A stretch of 26,781 bases of DNA from Gardnerella kenyensis. GTDB lineage: Bacteria > Actinomycetota > Actinomycetes > Actinomycetales > Bifidobacteriaceae. The stretch covers positions 1 through 26,781 of the forward strand of contig NQOH01000002.1 of assembly GCA_003585735.1 (NCBI GenBank), given 5' to 3'. Within the stretch, counting starts at the first letter, position 1; each line of letters begins with the position of its first letter. The notes under the pieces were generated by a model. It worked only from the letters and a program-made list of their open reading frames with translations. It ran no database searches and had not been told where the DNA came from. The position numbers were made by a program, and so were the translations under genes. This document shows, in pieces, positions 6,578-14,925 of the stretch.

Positions 6578-8395
6578 CTATTTTTTAGTATTTACTTTAG
6601 TATTTACTTCAGTATTTATGTATGCGCTTGACTGAACTCTTCTAGGAACTCGATTCCGCTCATTAATTTTATTGGAATATTCTTGCGATTGGTTATGCAA
6701 GGCATCCTTAAAAATTTTATCAAGAGGAATAAGAGCAGGAATTTTCCTAGAAAGTTTACTAATTATTGGAGCTGTTAAATCTATAAGTTCTTTTGTTCTT
6801 AAAAGTAAAAGAATAGCAATATAAATAATCGCAACAATAAACGAAACAGAAACACAAATCAGTATTGCGTGCACCCAACGAATAACGCCATGCAAATTAG
6901 AAGCATTTATATTTAGAACACGCATAATTGGTTCGCGAATTACAAGTCCTAAGATAATCGACACTACAGAAGCGGCAACAATTTTCATGTGCGTAATTAT
7001 GAGCTTTTTATCGTCCAAATCGTGATTAAAACGATTCCGCAACATTTTAACAAGCGACGGGAAAGTAAGGAAATAGCTTATGGATACTGAAGCGCCCAAA
7101 GATGTTACCCAATATGTAGGAGGCAACAAATTAACGCAAGAAACAAACGCAATAAGCTCTGTAATAAGTTGCGCAAAAGCAAAAATGAAAGGACTTTTGC
7201 CGTCTTCAAAAGCGAAGAATGTGCGCTGAATAATCAAATAACTACTTATAAGAGGTAAACCAAAAGCAAGCATCATTAATGGAGCTGCCATAAGATTGGC
7301 TTCTTGCAAACTTATAGAAGGAATAAGAGCTAAAGAAATTGGAGTTGGAATAATAATAAAAACGGAAGTAAAGAAGCACATAATTAAGCTTACGTGGCGG
7401 ATTGCTTCACTTAAATCGTTTCGCGCGGTGCATAAATCATGTTCGGCAATTGAGCGAGAAATTTTAGGGAAAATAGCTGTTGCAACTGATACTGCTATTA
7501 AAGAATAAGGCAGCAAAAACATGGTGTTAGCGTTTTGATAGCTAGCATTACCGGCGACTTCAAACTGATCCAAACCTAAACGTTGTTCTGCAACAAAAGG
7601 AACGCTAGTGGTTATGTGCGTAGTAATCATTGTGCCAATTTGCGAAACTACAACAATTCCCATGCTCCAAGCAGCAATAGGACCCATAGAGCGTAAGCCT
7701 ATGTCTTTTATGCCCCAAGTTGGGCGATAATGTATGCCGCTTTTCATTAGCGGCCAGAACAATACCAAAGCTTGTGCAGCCACGCCGAACGTCCAAAATC
7801 CTGCGGTTAACAGTAAAGTATTTCCATTCCAAAATTCAAGCGGTGTTCTATTCGCTTTACCAAAAAGCAAAATAAAAATTCCAAATCCTAAGCAACTTAT
7901 AACGTTCGCAGCAACTGAACTCCAAGCGTACATTGCAAATCGACCTTTAGCTGCAAGCACTTGGCCTAGCACGGTATAAAGGCCATAGAAGAAAATCTGT
8001 GGCATGCACCAAAGTGTGAAAGAGTATGTAAGAGCTTGCATTTCTGGGCTACCGCCGGCGTACAGCATTGTTAGCACAGGAGTGGCAAATGTCATAAGAA
8101 TCGTAACAGCAAGCAGCAGTACGATAGCAAAAGTAATAAGCTTATTTAAGCGTTCTTCCGCATTTTTCTTTTCTAAAGTGCGCACAATTTGCGGCACAAG
8201 CACAGCATTAAAAATTCCTCCGGAAACAAGAGTATAGATAAGCTGAGGAATCATTGAGCCAGCTTGGTAAGCGTTAGCTGCTAAACCAGTTGTGCCAAGA
8301 GCTGCAGCTAGAAGAATAGTGCGTATTTGGCCTGTTACACGCGACGCTGCAGTGCCGCTAGCCATAATAACAGAATTGCGTCCTACTGAACTCAT
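6578..8395 (-). CDS. murJ: MurJ, lipid II flippase
   Basis: A 605-residue polytopic membrane protein of the MOP/MviN family, which moves lipid II across the membrane for peptidoglycan synthesis. The N-terminus (SVGRNSVIMASGTAASRVTGQIR, then AYQAGSMIPQLIYTLVSGG) matches the MurJ signature, and about 14 hydrophobic segments follow. A hydrophilic tail of about 60 residues ends in an NTEVNTKVNTKK repeat. The ATG overlaps the TGA of the upstream DUF6049 gene by four bases, and AGAAGGA lies about 9 bases before it. A gap of 182 bases separates murJ from the pseudokinase gene. Unlike mycobacterial MurJ, the protein has no C-terminal pseudokinase module. Confidence 0.92.
   Translation of the reverse strand: MSSVGRNSVIMASGTAASRVTGQIRTILLAAALGTTGLAANAYQAGSMIPQLIYTLVSGGIFNAVLVPQIVRTLEKKNAEERLNKLITFAIVLLLAVTILMTFATPVLTMLYAGGSPEMQALTYSFTLWCMPQIFFYGLYTVLGQVLAAKGRFAMYAWSSVAANVISCLGFGIFILLFGKANRTPLEFWNGNTLLLTAGFWTFGVAAQALVLFWPLMKSGIHYRPTWGIKDIGLRSMGPIAAWSMGIVVVSQIGTMITTHITTSVPFVAEQRLGLDQFEVAGNASYQNANTMFLLPYSLIAVSVATAIFPKISRSIAEHDLCTARNDLSEAIRHVSLIMCFFTSVFIIIPTPISLALIPSISLQEANLMAAPLMMLAFGLPLISSYLIIQRTFFAFEDGKSPFIFAFAQLITELIAFVSCVNLLPPTYWVTSLGASVSISYFLTFPSLVKMLRNRFNHDLDDKKLIITHMKIVAASVVSIILGLVIREPIMRVLNINASNLHGVIRWVHAILICVSVSFIVAIIYIAILLLLRTKELIDLTAPIISKLSRKIPALIPLDKIFKDALHNQSQEYSNKINERNRVPRRVQSSAYINTEVNTKVNTKK
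6587..6619. repeat. 12-base tandem repeat at the 3' end of murJ
   Basis: AGTATTTACTTT, AGTATTTACTTC and AGTATTTAT follow each other, giving about 2.75 copies. They encode the NTEVNTKVNTK tail. The repeat length is a multiple of three, so copy-number change would alter only the tail length. Confidence 0.7.
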
Positions 8396-10830
8396 TCGTC
8401 TGGATCCTTCTTACGATTAAATTGCCTCCAAAGACCAAGCAACCCAAGCATGAAAGCAAATATTATAATAATCGTACCGCTTTTATCGCTAATTTGCAGA
8501 GTGCTGGTAATAATCGTGTGCTGTGGTTTAGAAAATTCATTATGCTTAGTATCTTCCAACATAAAAGTAGCTTTAGTGCGAATAGAAGTTGTAATACGCA
8601 AAGGTAAAGTAACTTGCGTTTCACTATTTGCTGGAATTTTTACTAAAGTTTTTCGGCGCGTAACAATTTCCATAGCATTCGTATTTGCGGATAAATACAC
8701 TTGCACAGGGTACGAGTGATTATTGCTGATAGTAATAGGCATACTTGCTGTTTCGCTTACTGCAGTAATATCGCGCGGCGGAATAATGTGGATTTTAGAA
8801 AGTATGCTTCGTGCGAAATTTTGAGAAGTGTTTGTTTCTATGCACGAATCTGCTTGTTTGCAATTATTTGTTTGTTTTCTCGCATTCTTTTTGCTTATTT
8901 CGTTTGTAAAATCATGTAAGGCAATACTGTCGTACATTTTTAACAAATAATTTCCCCAAGCTTTTGCATTAATTTTAGTTTTTGATTTAGCAGTCTGCTT
9001 GGCAAGAGCTTGTGCGTCACCTTCGTTGCTACTAAATTGTGCTGCAGCATTATAATCAAGAATGTTATTAGTGAAGCGCAAAATATCTTTTCTTGAGCGT
9101 AACAAATTTTTTAATGTAGAGTTTCTTAATTTAGTGGCACTTGCGCTGATTCCACTATTATGAGGCATTTCTCGAATAATGCTGTTGAGCTTCCAGCGAG
9201 GTAATTCGTTTTGTTTAAGTTGATCTAATGTTGACAAATCTCTAAGCGATAACCAAGGCGATTTTTCAAGCGCATTCATAGTTGCGTCAATAGTTGCAAT
9301 AGGCGTTTTGTTAGAAAAAGTAACAAGAATATGACGGTCTACGTAAGGCTGTTCCATTTGATAAAACGCGCTTTGAGCAATAAGACGGTTGATTCTTCCA
9401 GCTTGAGTTTTTTCGCAAGTTGCTTTATCGCTAGTTGGATTTCCGTTAGCTAATGTTGTAAGAACAGCTTGTGGAGATAAAACTCGAACTTTTCCTGACG
9501 GAGTTTCAATATCGTACACTCCATCGCTTAGAGCAAACTGTGATGCTTTTGAATAGAATTCATCTGTTGCAATAACAGTGTTATAGCCATTAAGTTTTGC
9601 CTGCTCAAGTGCCTCAATAGTCCATTTTCCGTGTGTTTGCCAAGCGTATGCTTTAAGTGAACTGCTTTGAGTTGACGCAACTTGCTTTACGTTATTTTCT
9701 TTAGAAGAAGACTTTGAATCTTGAATAGCTTGAGCAGCTTGAGCAGATTGTGAATATTGCGCAACTTGCGGTATTTGCGAATTTTTAGCAGACCAAGTTG
9801 ATTTAGGTATGCCAGCTAATCGGTACTTTTCAGGATTATGGTCATCTGCGTACGCGCTAATATCAAATCCGGACTGTTGCATATAAGCGCTTGGGCGGAA
9901 AAGCAGTCTCGCTGCTTGCAAAGTATTAATATCGGCTATAGTTTGCAATTTCTCATGTTTGCTAACTAAATCAGCTTGTTCAAGAACATGATGAGTATCG
10001 TTTTTAGTAGATTGAAGCAGCGTAGCAGAGTGACGAACAGGTTGAATTAAGTTTGGTTTTAAAGCATATTGCGTATTAGATAGCATTGGCATAACTGCTG
10101 TAATATTCATTGCAGGAGAGTTAGCTACGTGCAATCCGTCGTTTGTTCTCGTTAAGAAAGATCGTATTGATTTATAGCGAGAATAATCATTAGAAAAATA
10201 CGTAATTTTTAAAGGTTTCGGACCCCAGTTCCATATAGATTTCAGCTCAGGGCTATCCGCTGGTATGTCAAAATTGAATGTTGAGCTACTTCCTGCACTT
10301 AAGCCATCAGTTTTAACAGAACCTAAAATTTGCGGTGTAGGTATTAGCGACTCGTTTTGAGCCCAATGCTGTAAGTCTGTGCGAGACGCAAAAGTATAGT
10401 TTGAATTAATAGCAACTTGAACCATTCCTTCTGGTAAAGGTTCACCTGTTGCTTTAAGAGTTGCAGTAAGATGATATCCGCTTTGATCAGTAACTATTGG
10501 AGTTGCTTTAATTATGCTCAGCTCTATGCCTTTGCTGAATTTATCCTCATATGTTGTTTGAGATTTTGATTTTAAATCAGAATTGTTATTTGAATCTTCA
10601 TTTTCTGTCAGTGCACTTGCGAAACGAGTAAAACCAACGTATTTAGCACTTTCAGTGCAACTCGCAGCAACAGTTAGCGTAAATATAGTGACAAACACAA
10701 GCATAAAACGTGCCAATTTGTAGCATGTTTTCCAAGTAAATTTCATCAATTTAAGCATCCTGAAATATAGCGTGCTATTCGGCAAATTTTGCGCCAAGCA
10801 TGTTTGTTGCTTATGAGCGAGATTCTTCAC
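8392..10830 (-). CDS. DUF6049-type membrane-anchored extracytoplasmic protein
   Basis: About 812 residues from a GTG start at 10830, chosen because AGGCGG lies 7 bases upstream; the frame stays open to an ATG at 10872. A hydrophobic signal or anchor segment (FMLVFVTIFTLTVAASC) is near the N-terminus. Next comes a large external region with immunoglobulin-like stretches, and then a C-terminal membrane helix (TIIIIFAFMLGLLGLW) with a basic tail (RKKDPDE). The gene lies between the NUDIX gene, which it overlaps by about 20 bases, and murJ, which it overlaps by 4. This is the position of Rv3909 in mycobacteria and of DUF6049 proteins in other actinobacteria. Function is unknown; the context suggests cell-envelope assembly with MurJ. 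The residues before the Cys do not form a clean lipobox. Confidence 0.78.
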   Translation of the reverse strand: MKNLAHKQQTCLAQNLPNSTLYFRMLKLMKFTWKTCYKLARFMLVFVTIFTLTVAASCTESAKYVGFTRFASALTENEDSNNNSDLKSKSQTTYEDKFSKGIELSIIKATPIVTDQSGYHLTATLKATGEPLPEGMVQVAINSNYTFASRTDLQHWAQNESLIPTPQILGSVKTDGLSAGSSSTFNFDIPADSPELKSIWNWGPKPLKITYFSNDYSRYKSIRSFLTRTNDGLHVANSPAMNITAVMPMLSNTQYALKPNLIQPVRHSATLLQSTKNDTHHVLEQADLVSKHEKLQTIADINTLQAARLLFRPSAYMQQSGFDISAYADDHNPEKYRLAGIPKSTWSAKNSQIPQVAQYSQSAQAAQAIQDSKSSSKENNVKQVASTQSSSLKAYAWQTHGKWTIEALEQAKLNGYNTVIATDEFYSKASQFALSDGVYDIETPSGKVRVLSPQAVLTTLANGNPTSDKATCEKTQAGRINRLIAQSAFYQMEQPYVDRHILVTFSNKTPIATIDATMNALEKSPWLSLRDLSTLDQLKQNELPRWKLNSIIREMPHNSGISASATKLRNSTLKNLLRSRKDILRFTNNILDYNAAAQFSSNEGDAQALAKQTAKSKTKINAKAWGNYLLKMYDSIALHDFTNEISKKNARKQTNNCKQADSCIETNTSQNFARSILSKIHIIPPRDITAVSETASMPITISNNHSYPVQVYLSANTNAMEIVTRRKTLVKIPANSETQVTLPLRITTSIRTKATFMLEDTKHNEFSKPQHTIITSTLQISDKSGTIIIIFAFMLGLLGLWRQFNRKKDPDE

Positions 10831-11587
10831 TGTTGAACCGCCTACGTGCTTTTCTTGCATATAGCCATGCAACTTTACGTTCGTTTGGATAACTTAATAT
10901 TGCATTCAATTCTTTAAAATTCACCCATATAGCATCTTCTGCTTCGTGATCCGGATCGCCAAGTACCGAAAGATCTCCACTTACGTAACGTAGCGCAAAA
11001 TGATGCACTAACTTGTGAACACGATGTGTTGTGCCTGTAAACCAATAATCAATTGTCGCTATTGAATCTACTACTTCACCCATAATGCCTGTTTCTTCGT
11101 GAATTTCACGCACTGCAGTTTCTTGAGGTGTTTCGCCCTTCTCAATATGACCCTTTGGTAGGCACCATTCAAGATGTCCGCTTCTGGAGTGACGAGCAAT
11201 AATTGCGACACGCCCAAGAGAGTCAAAAACGAGTCCGCCTGCGGAATATTCTCTAATAATTGGCAAATCTTGAGCGTCTAAAGAAGCAAAAGTTGTGGGC
11301 GTATCTGCCGTTCTACGCTGTGGCATAAGTGCTGGAGAAGCCGAAGAAATTTTCGGCGATTTTGCCAATATTTCGTTAACTTCTGCAACTTCTTTTTTAG
11401 CTTGCACATCTTCTGAAAAGATTGGAATATCAACGAAAATTTGTGGTTGATTGTTATCTTCTGAAGAAGTTTTTTTATTATGCTTTTTAGCTAAATCAAG
11501 TGGCGTAATAACAGGCTTAGGCTTATTTTGGGCATGATTATCCGCAGGCTTGGCGAGCATACGTCGTAAATCTGCAGGAGTAATCAT
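10811..11587 (-). CDS. NUDIX hydrolase (MutT4-like)
   Basis: A NUDIX-fold hydrolase. The NUDIX box starts at GHIEKGETPQETAVREIHEE and ends with TGI, matching Gx5Ex7REUxEExGU. A variable N-terminal region of about 115 residues precedes the domain core (EYSAGGLVFDSLGRVAIIARH). The start at 11587 (MITPADLRRM, 258 residues) is preferred because GGAG lies just upstream. Upstream in-frame ATGs at 11617 and 11737 would overlap the divergent pcnA gene. The position between pcnA and the DUF6049 gene equals that of mycobacterial mutT4 (Rv3908). The substrate cannot be predicted; nucleoside polyphosphates are typical for the family. It is probably the first gene of the murJ operon. Confidence 0.9.
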   Translation of the reverse strand: MITPADLRRMLAKPADNHAQNKPKPVITPLDLAKKHNKKTSSEDNNQPQIFVDIPIFSEDVQAKKEVAEVNEILAKSPKISSASPALMPQRRTADTPTTFASLDAQDLPIIREYSAGGLVFDSLGRVAIIARHSRSGHLEWCLPKGHIEKGETPQETAVREIHEETGIMGEVVDSIATIDYWFTGTTHRVHKLVHHFALRYVSGDLSVLGDPDHEAEDAIWVNFKELNAILSYPNERKVAWLYARKARRRFNSEESRS

Positions 11588-11629
11588 ATACTCCACATTA
11601 CTCAATCCGCTGTGCATTGGGGTAACGGT

Positions 11630-13102
11630 ATGCTGGAATATAGATTGATTTTTGCTGAAAGGGTGTCGGTAAGGGTGAGTGAAAACTTTGAGGTTTGGCC
11701 TGAAGCTGTAGAGTTGGGGCGACTTTTTGCTGAGCATAATTATGAACTTGCATTAGTTGGTGGTCCTGTTCGCGATATGCTTTTGCATCGCGTGTCGCAC
11801 GATCTTGATTTTTGCACTTCAGCGCGTCCTGAAGAATTCGAACCAATTTTGCGTCGTTGGGGACACGACGGTTTTTGGGATATGGGTCGTAAATTTGGAA
11901 CATTGGGCGCTATGCGTCGACGTGCAGATGGTACGGAAGTAAAAGTTGAAATTACTACTTACCGTTCTGACGTGTATGATCCAGATTCTCGTAAACCTGA
12001 AGTGCAATATGGTGACACTTTGGAAGGTGACCTTTCCAGGCGAGATTTTACTGTAAACGCAATGGCTTTGCGCGTGCCTGATTTGGAATTTGTAGATCCG
12101 TTTGGCGGCGCTAGCGATTTAGCTAAAGGCGTATTGCGAACTCCTGTTGATCCTCGACAATCTTTTGATGACGATCCTTTGCGTATGATGCGCGCTGTGC
12201 GTTTCGTAGCGCAACTTGGTTTTACTATCGAAACTAATACTGCTGAAGCCATAGTAGATATGGCAGATAGGCTAAATATTGTTTCTGCAGAGCGTATTCG
12301 AGACGAAATTACCAAAATGTTGCTTTCTGATAGGCCTCGTCAAGGCTTAGAAGCTCTTGTTGAATCAGGTATTGCTCAGCGTGTGTTGCCAGAAATTCCA
12401 GCATTGCAACTTGAAATTGATGAATACCATCGCCATAAAGATGTGTTTGAGCACACAATGATGGTTCTTGAGCGCGCAATCGCATTGGAAACAGATGATG
12501 AAGGTCCTGTGCCAGCTCCAGATTTAACTTTGCGATTAGCTGCATTATTACACGATATTGGTAAGCCGCGCACTCGAAAGTTTGAAGATGGCGGGAAAGT
12601 AAGCTTCCATCATCATGATGTTGTTGGTGCAAAAATGACGCGCAAACGTTTGAAAGCTTTGCATTTCGACCATCATATTATTGACGATGTTAGCGAGTTA
12701 GTGAATTTGCATTTGCGTTTTCACGGTTACGTTGATGAACCGTGGACCGATTCTGCAGTGCGTCGCTATGTAAAAGACTCAGGTCACTTATACGAGCGTT
12801 TAAACAGGCTTACTCGAGCGGACGCTACTACGCAAAATCGTCGCAAAGCTTTGATGTTTGAGCATGCTATGGATGAGATGGAAGAGCGCGTTCGAGAACT
12901 TAAAAAGCAGGAAGATTTTAACGCTATTCGCCCGGATGTTGATGGTAATGAAATTATGCAATTGCTTAATTTACAGCCAGGTCCTGTAGTTGGCGAAGCG
13001 TACAGGCATATGCTTGATTACCGTCTTGATAACGGCCCTGTGGAGCATGATATTGCGGTTGCAGAATTGCAACGCTGGTATAACGAAACGCATAATAAAT
13101 AA
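11630..13102 (+). CDS. pcnA: CCA tRNA nucleotidyltransferase
   Basis: About 490 residues. The enzyme adds or repairs the 3' CCA end of tRNAs. The class II nucleotidyltransferase head reads LALVGGPVRDMLL with the metal-binding pair in DLDFCTSA. The RRDFTVNAMA motif and RMMRAVRFVAQLGF follow, and an HD domain (LLHDIGKP with HHHDVVGA) occupies the second half, as in actinobacterial PcnA proteins. The start is uncertain. ATG 11630 has GGGG 7 bases upstream; ATG 11612 lacks a ribosome site; GTG 11663 and GTG 11675 are also in frame and would begin nearer the conserved FEVWPEAVELGRLF. The gene is divergent from the NUDIX gene with only about 40 bases between, so the two promoters must overlap. Confidence 0.93.
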   Translation: MLEYRLIFAERVSVRVSENFEVWPEAVELGRLFAEHNYELALVGGPVRDMLLHRVSHDLDFCTSARPEEFEPILRRWGHDGFWDMGRKFGTLGAMRRRADGTEVKVEITTYRSDVYDPDSRKPEVQYGDTLEGDLSRRDFTVNAMALRVPDLEFVDPFGGASDLAKGVLRTPVDPRQSFDDDPLRMMRAVRFVAQLGFTIETNTAEAIVDMADRLNIVSAERIRDEITKMLLSDRPRQGLEALVESGIAQRVLPEIPALQLEIDEYHRHKDVFEHTMMVLERAIALETDDEGPVPAPDLTLRLAALLHDIGKPRTRKFEDGGKVSFHHHDVVGAKMTRKRLKALHFDHHIIDDVSELVNLHLRFHGYVDEPWTDSAVRRYVKDSGHLYERLNRLTRADATTQNRRKALMFEHAMDEMEERVRELKKQEDFNAIRPDVDGNEIMQLLNLQPGPVVGEAYRHMLDYRLDNGPVEHDIAVAELQRWYNETHNK

Positions 13103-13104
13103 AC

Positions 13105-13147
13105 GTAACTTTGAAAGCGTTAGCTTTTAGTTACTAATTTTATTTTG
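13105..13147. terminator. Terminator between the convergent pcnA and LytR_C genes
   Basis: GTAACT...AGTTAC forms the base of a hairpin whose upper stem is GAAAGC, loop GTTA, GCTTTT (one wobble, two-base bulge). On the plus strand it is followed by TAATTTTATTTTG. It starts just after the pcnA stop and probably ends pcnA transcription. Confidence 0.55.
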
Positions 13148-13150
13148 CGC

Positions 13151-13777
13151 TTATTTTGCCTCTTTATGCGCAGGAGCTTTAGGTAACTTCTTCATGGAAT
13201 CAGCTTTTACGCATCCTGGTATTTCTTTAATTGATGCGCCAGCTGCAGGAACGTCAACTTTTGGACGAAGATTATTAAAAGTTGAGCCAAGCACAATGTC
13301 GATAAGCTTATCTTGACGATCGTCCATACGCATAACAGCATCAACGAAGTTAGAATTTACTGTATAAGCTTCGTTAATAGCATTTTTTCCGAAGTAAATA
13401 GTAGTGCGCTTTACGTTATTAACTCTATTATTGTTAACTTCTGTAAGATTAAAGCCTCGCGCGTTTAAAGCTTCACCAACTGCGCGAGCAAATCCGCGGA
13501 ACTTTGTGCCATTTAATACTCGAATTTTTATAGCGCGATTATCGAGATAAGTTGTTTTTGCGTAGTCTTTACTTCTAATTGCGCACGGAGCAGTTACTCC
13601 ATAATTTGGATTATCTTTTGGAGCAGCTATTGAATTAATTCCAAAAACGTGGAATTGAACAAGCAACGCAAGTACAAAAGCTACAGCCAAACCTGCGCTT
13701 ACAGCGGTTAGCACGGAACGTTTTCTTTGAGATATGAAAGCTTTACGAGCAATACGTTCATCGTATTCTTGCGTCAT
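13151..13777 (-). CDS. LytR_C-domain membrane protein
   Basis: A 208-residue single-pass protein with an N-terminal cytoplasmic stretch, a membrane helix (SVLTAVSAGLAVAFVLALLV), and an extracytoplasmic LytR_C domain (IKIRVLNGTKFRGFARAVGEAL, GFNLTEV). LytR_C domains occur at the C-terminus of LytR-CpsA-Psr wall-polymer ligases and alone in small actinobacterial membrane proteins. The catalytic LCP domain is absent, so an accessory role at the cell wall is the most that can be inferred. ATG 13777 is preferred over the in-frame TTG at 13789 because GGAAG lies about 5 bases upstream. The gene is downstream of rsmA on the same strand across about 140 AT-rich bases and converges on pcnA. Confidence 0.82.
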   Translation of the reverse strand: MTQEYDERIARKAFISQRKRSVLTAVSAGLAVAFVLALLVQFHVFGINSIAAPKDNPNYGVTAPCAIRSKDYAKTTYLDNRAIKIRVLNGTKFRGFARAVGEALNARGFNLTEVNNNRVNNVKRTTIYFGKNAINEAYTVNSNFVDAVMRMDDRQDKLIDIVLGSTFNNLRPKVDVPAAGASIKEIPGCVKADSMKKLPKAPAHKEAK

Positions 13778-13919
13778 GTACACTTCCAATCTGTAAGTTT
13801 ATTATTTTATTCGCAACAAGCCGCGCAAGTTGCAGTAAATATAAATCGCATTTTACTTGTTATGTATGACTGATATTTAGCGCGTGCCAGTATTTTTTGA
13901 ATTATTTTTGAATTATTTT

Positions 13920-14924
13920 TTATTTACAAACTTCACACGCTTTGTATAAAGAAATAAATTCATCGCAAGTAAGCGTTTCTCCGCGTCTAGTTGGGTCAAT
14001 TCCAGCTTTTTCGTACGCTTCTTCGGCAACGATATGTTTAAGAGCTGCATGTAATGTTTTGCGGCGCTGTTGGAAAGCTGCATCAATAAGCTTAAAAACG
14101 CCTTCGCGCTCGCTATTGCTGCCTTTGCTTACTGAATCTCTGGTAAAAGACACAAGTGCGGAGTCAACGTTTGGAGCAGGCCAAAAAACGTTGCGGCCAA
14201 TAAGACCTGCACGCTGAGACTTTCCATACCACGCTAACTTTACGCTAGGCGTGCCATACACTTTACTTCCCGGTTGAGCGCATAAGCGATCTGCAACTTC
14301 TTTTTGAACCATCACTAAGAAATGCTGCAAATTACTAAATTTTTCAAGCAAAGTGAGCACAATAGGCGTTGCAACGTTATATGGCAAATTCGCAACAAGT
14401 GTAAATTCTTGAGCGGATGCAAGTTGCGGCACGTCATCAGCGCTTATTGTTAAAGCGTCTTTAAGAATCACGTTAAACCTATTGGCAGCATCAGGCATGA
14501 ATTCTTCTACTGTGTGTGGAAGGCGCTTAGCTAGGTGAGGATCAATTTCTACAGCTGTAAGATGTGCTCCCGATTGCAATATTGCAAGAGTAAGAGAGCC
14601 AAGACCAGGACCAACTTCCATAACGGTGTCTCCTGGTTTTACTTCTGCAGCTGCAACTATTTTCCGCACTGTGCCAGGATCGATAACGAAATTTTGACCG
14701 AACTTTTTTGTTGGCGTAATACCTTCTTCTGCAGCGATACGTCGAATATCGGCCGCGCCTAAAAGCTGACCGTCGGATTCGATTTTCTTCGTCGCAAAAT
14801 CTGCGTTAGTTTTCGAATTACTTATTGTTACGATATCTACTGCGTTATTCACACTTATACTACCCGTCGTGTTTGCTGGCGTTACGTCGTCCAATTTAGT
14901 ACCAACCAATTTAGTACCAACCAA
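13920..14924 (-). CDS. rsmA: 16S rRNA dimethyladenosine transferase RsmA (KsgA)
   Basis: Up to 334 residues. It dimethylates two adjacent adenines near the 3' end of 16S rRNA using S-adenosylmethionine. FGQNFVIDPGTVRKI (75-89), the SAM-binding VMEVGPGLGSLTLAIL (101-116), VEIDPHL (125-131) and the catalytic NLPY motif (179-182) are all present. E. coli KsgA has 273 residues; here about 50 non-conserved residues precede LLGAADIRR. The start is unclear: TTG at 14924, 14909 or 14894, or GTG at 14852, none with a strong ribosome site. The N-terminal VGTKLVGTKL comes from a 15-base tandem duplication spanning the stop codon of the upstream rpf-like gene. The rpfB-ksgA order also exists in mycobacteria; ispE, which follows there, is absent here. 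Confidence 0.93.
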   Translation of the reverse strand: MVGTKLVGTKLDDVTPANTTGSISVNNAVDIVTISNSKTNADFATKKIESDGQLLGAADIRRIAAEEGITPTKKFGQNFVIDPGTVRKIVAAAEVKPGDTVMEVGPGLGSLTLAILQSGAHLTAVEIDPHLAKRLPHTVEEFMPDAANRFNVILKDALTISADDVPQLASAQEFTLVANLPYNVATPIVLTLLEKFSNLQHFLVMVQKEVADRLCAQPGSKVYGTPSVKLAWYGKSQRAGLIGRNVFWPAPNVDSALVSFTRDSVSKGSNSEREGVFKLIDAAFQQRRKTLHAALKHIVAEEAYEKAGIDPTRRGETLTCDEFISLYKACEVCK

Positions 14925-14925
14925 T
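14891..14925. repeat. 15-base tandem duplication at the rpf-like/rsmA junction
   Basis: On the plus strand CCAATTTAGTACCAA occurs at 14891-14905 and 14906-14920 and is followed by CCAAT. On the minus strand the outer copy encodes the C-terminal GWY and the TAA stop of the wall enzyme. The second copy repeats this sequence in the rsmA frame, giving VGTKLVGTKL and two TTG start candidates 15 bases apart. Confidence 0.85.
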
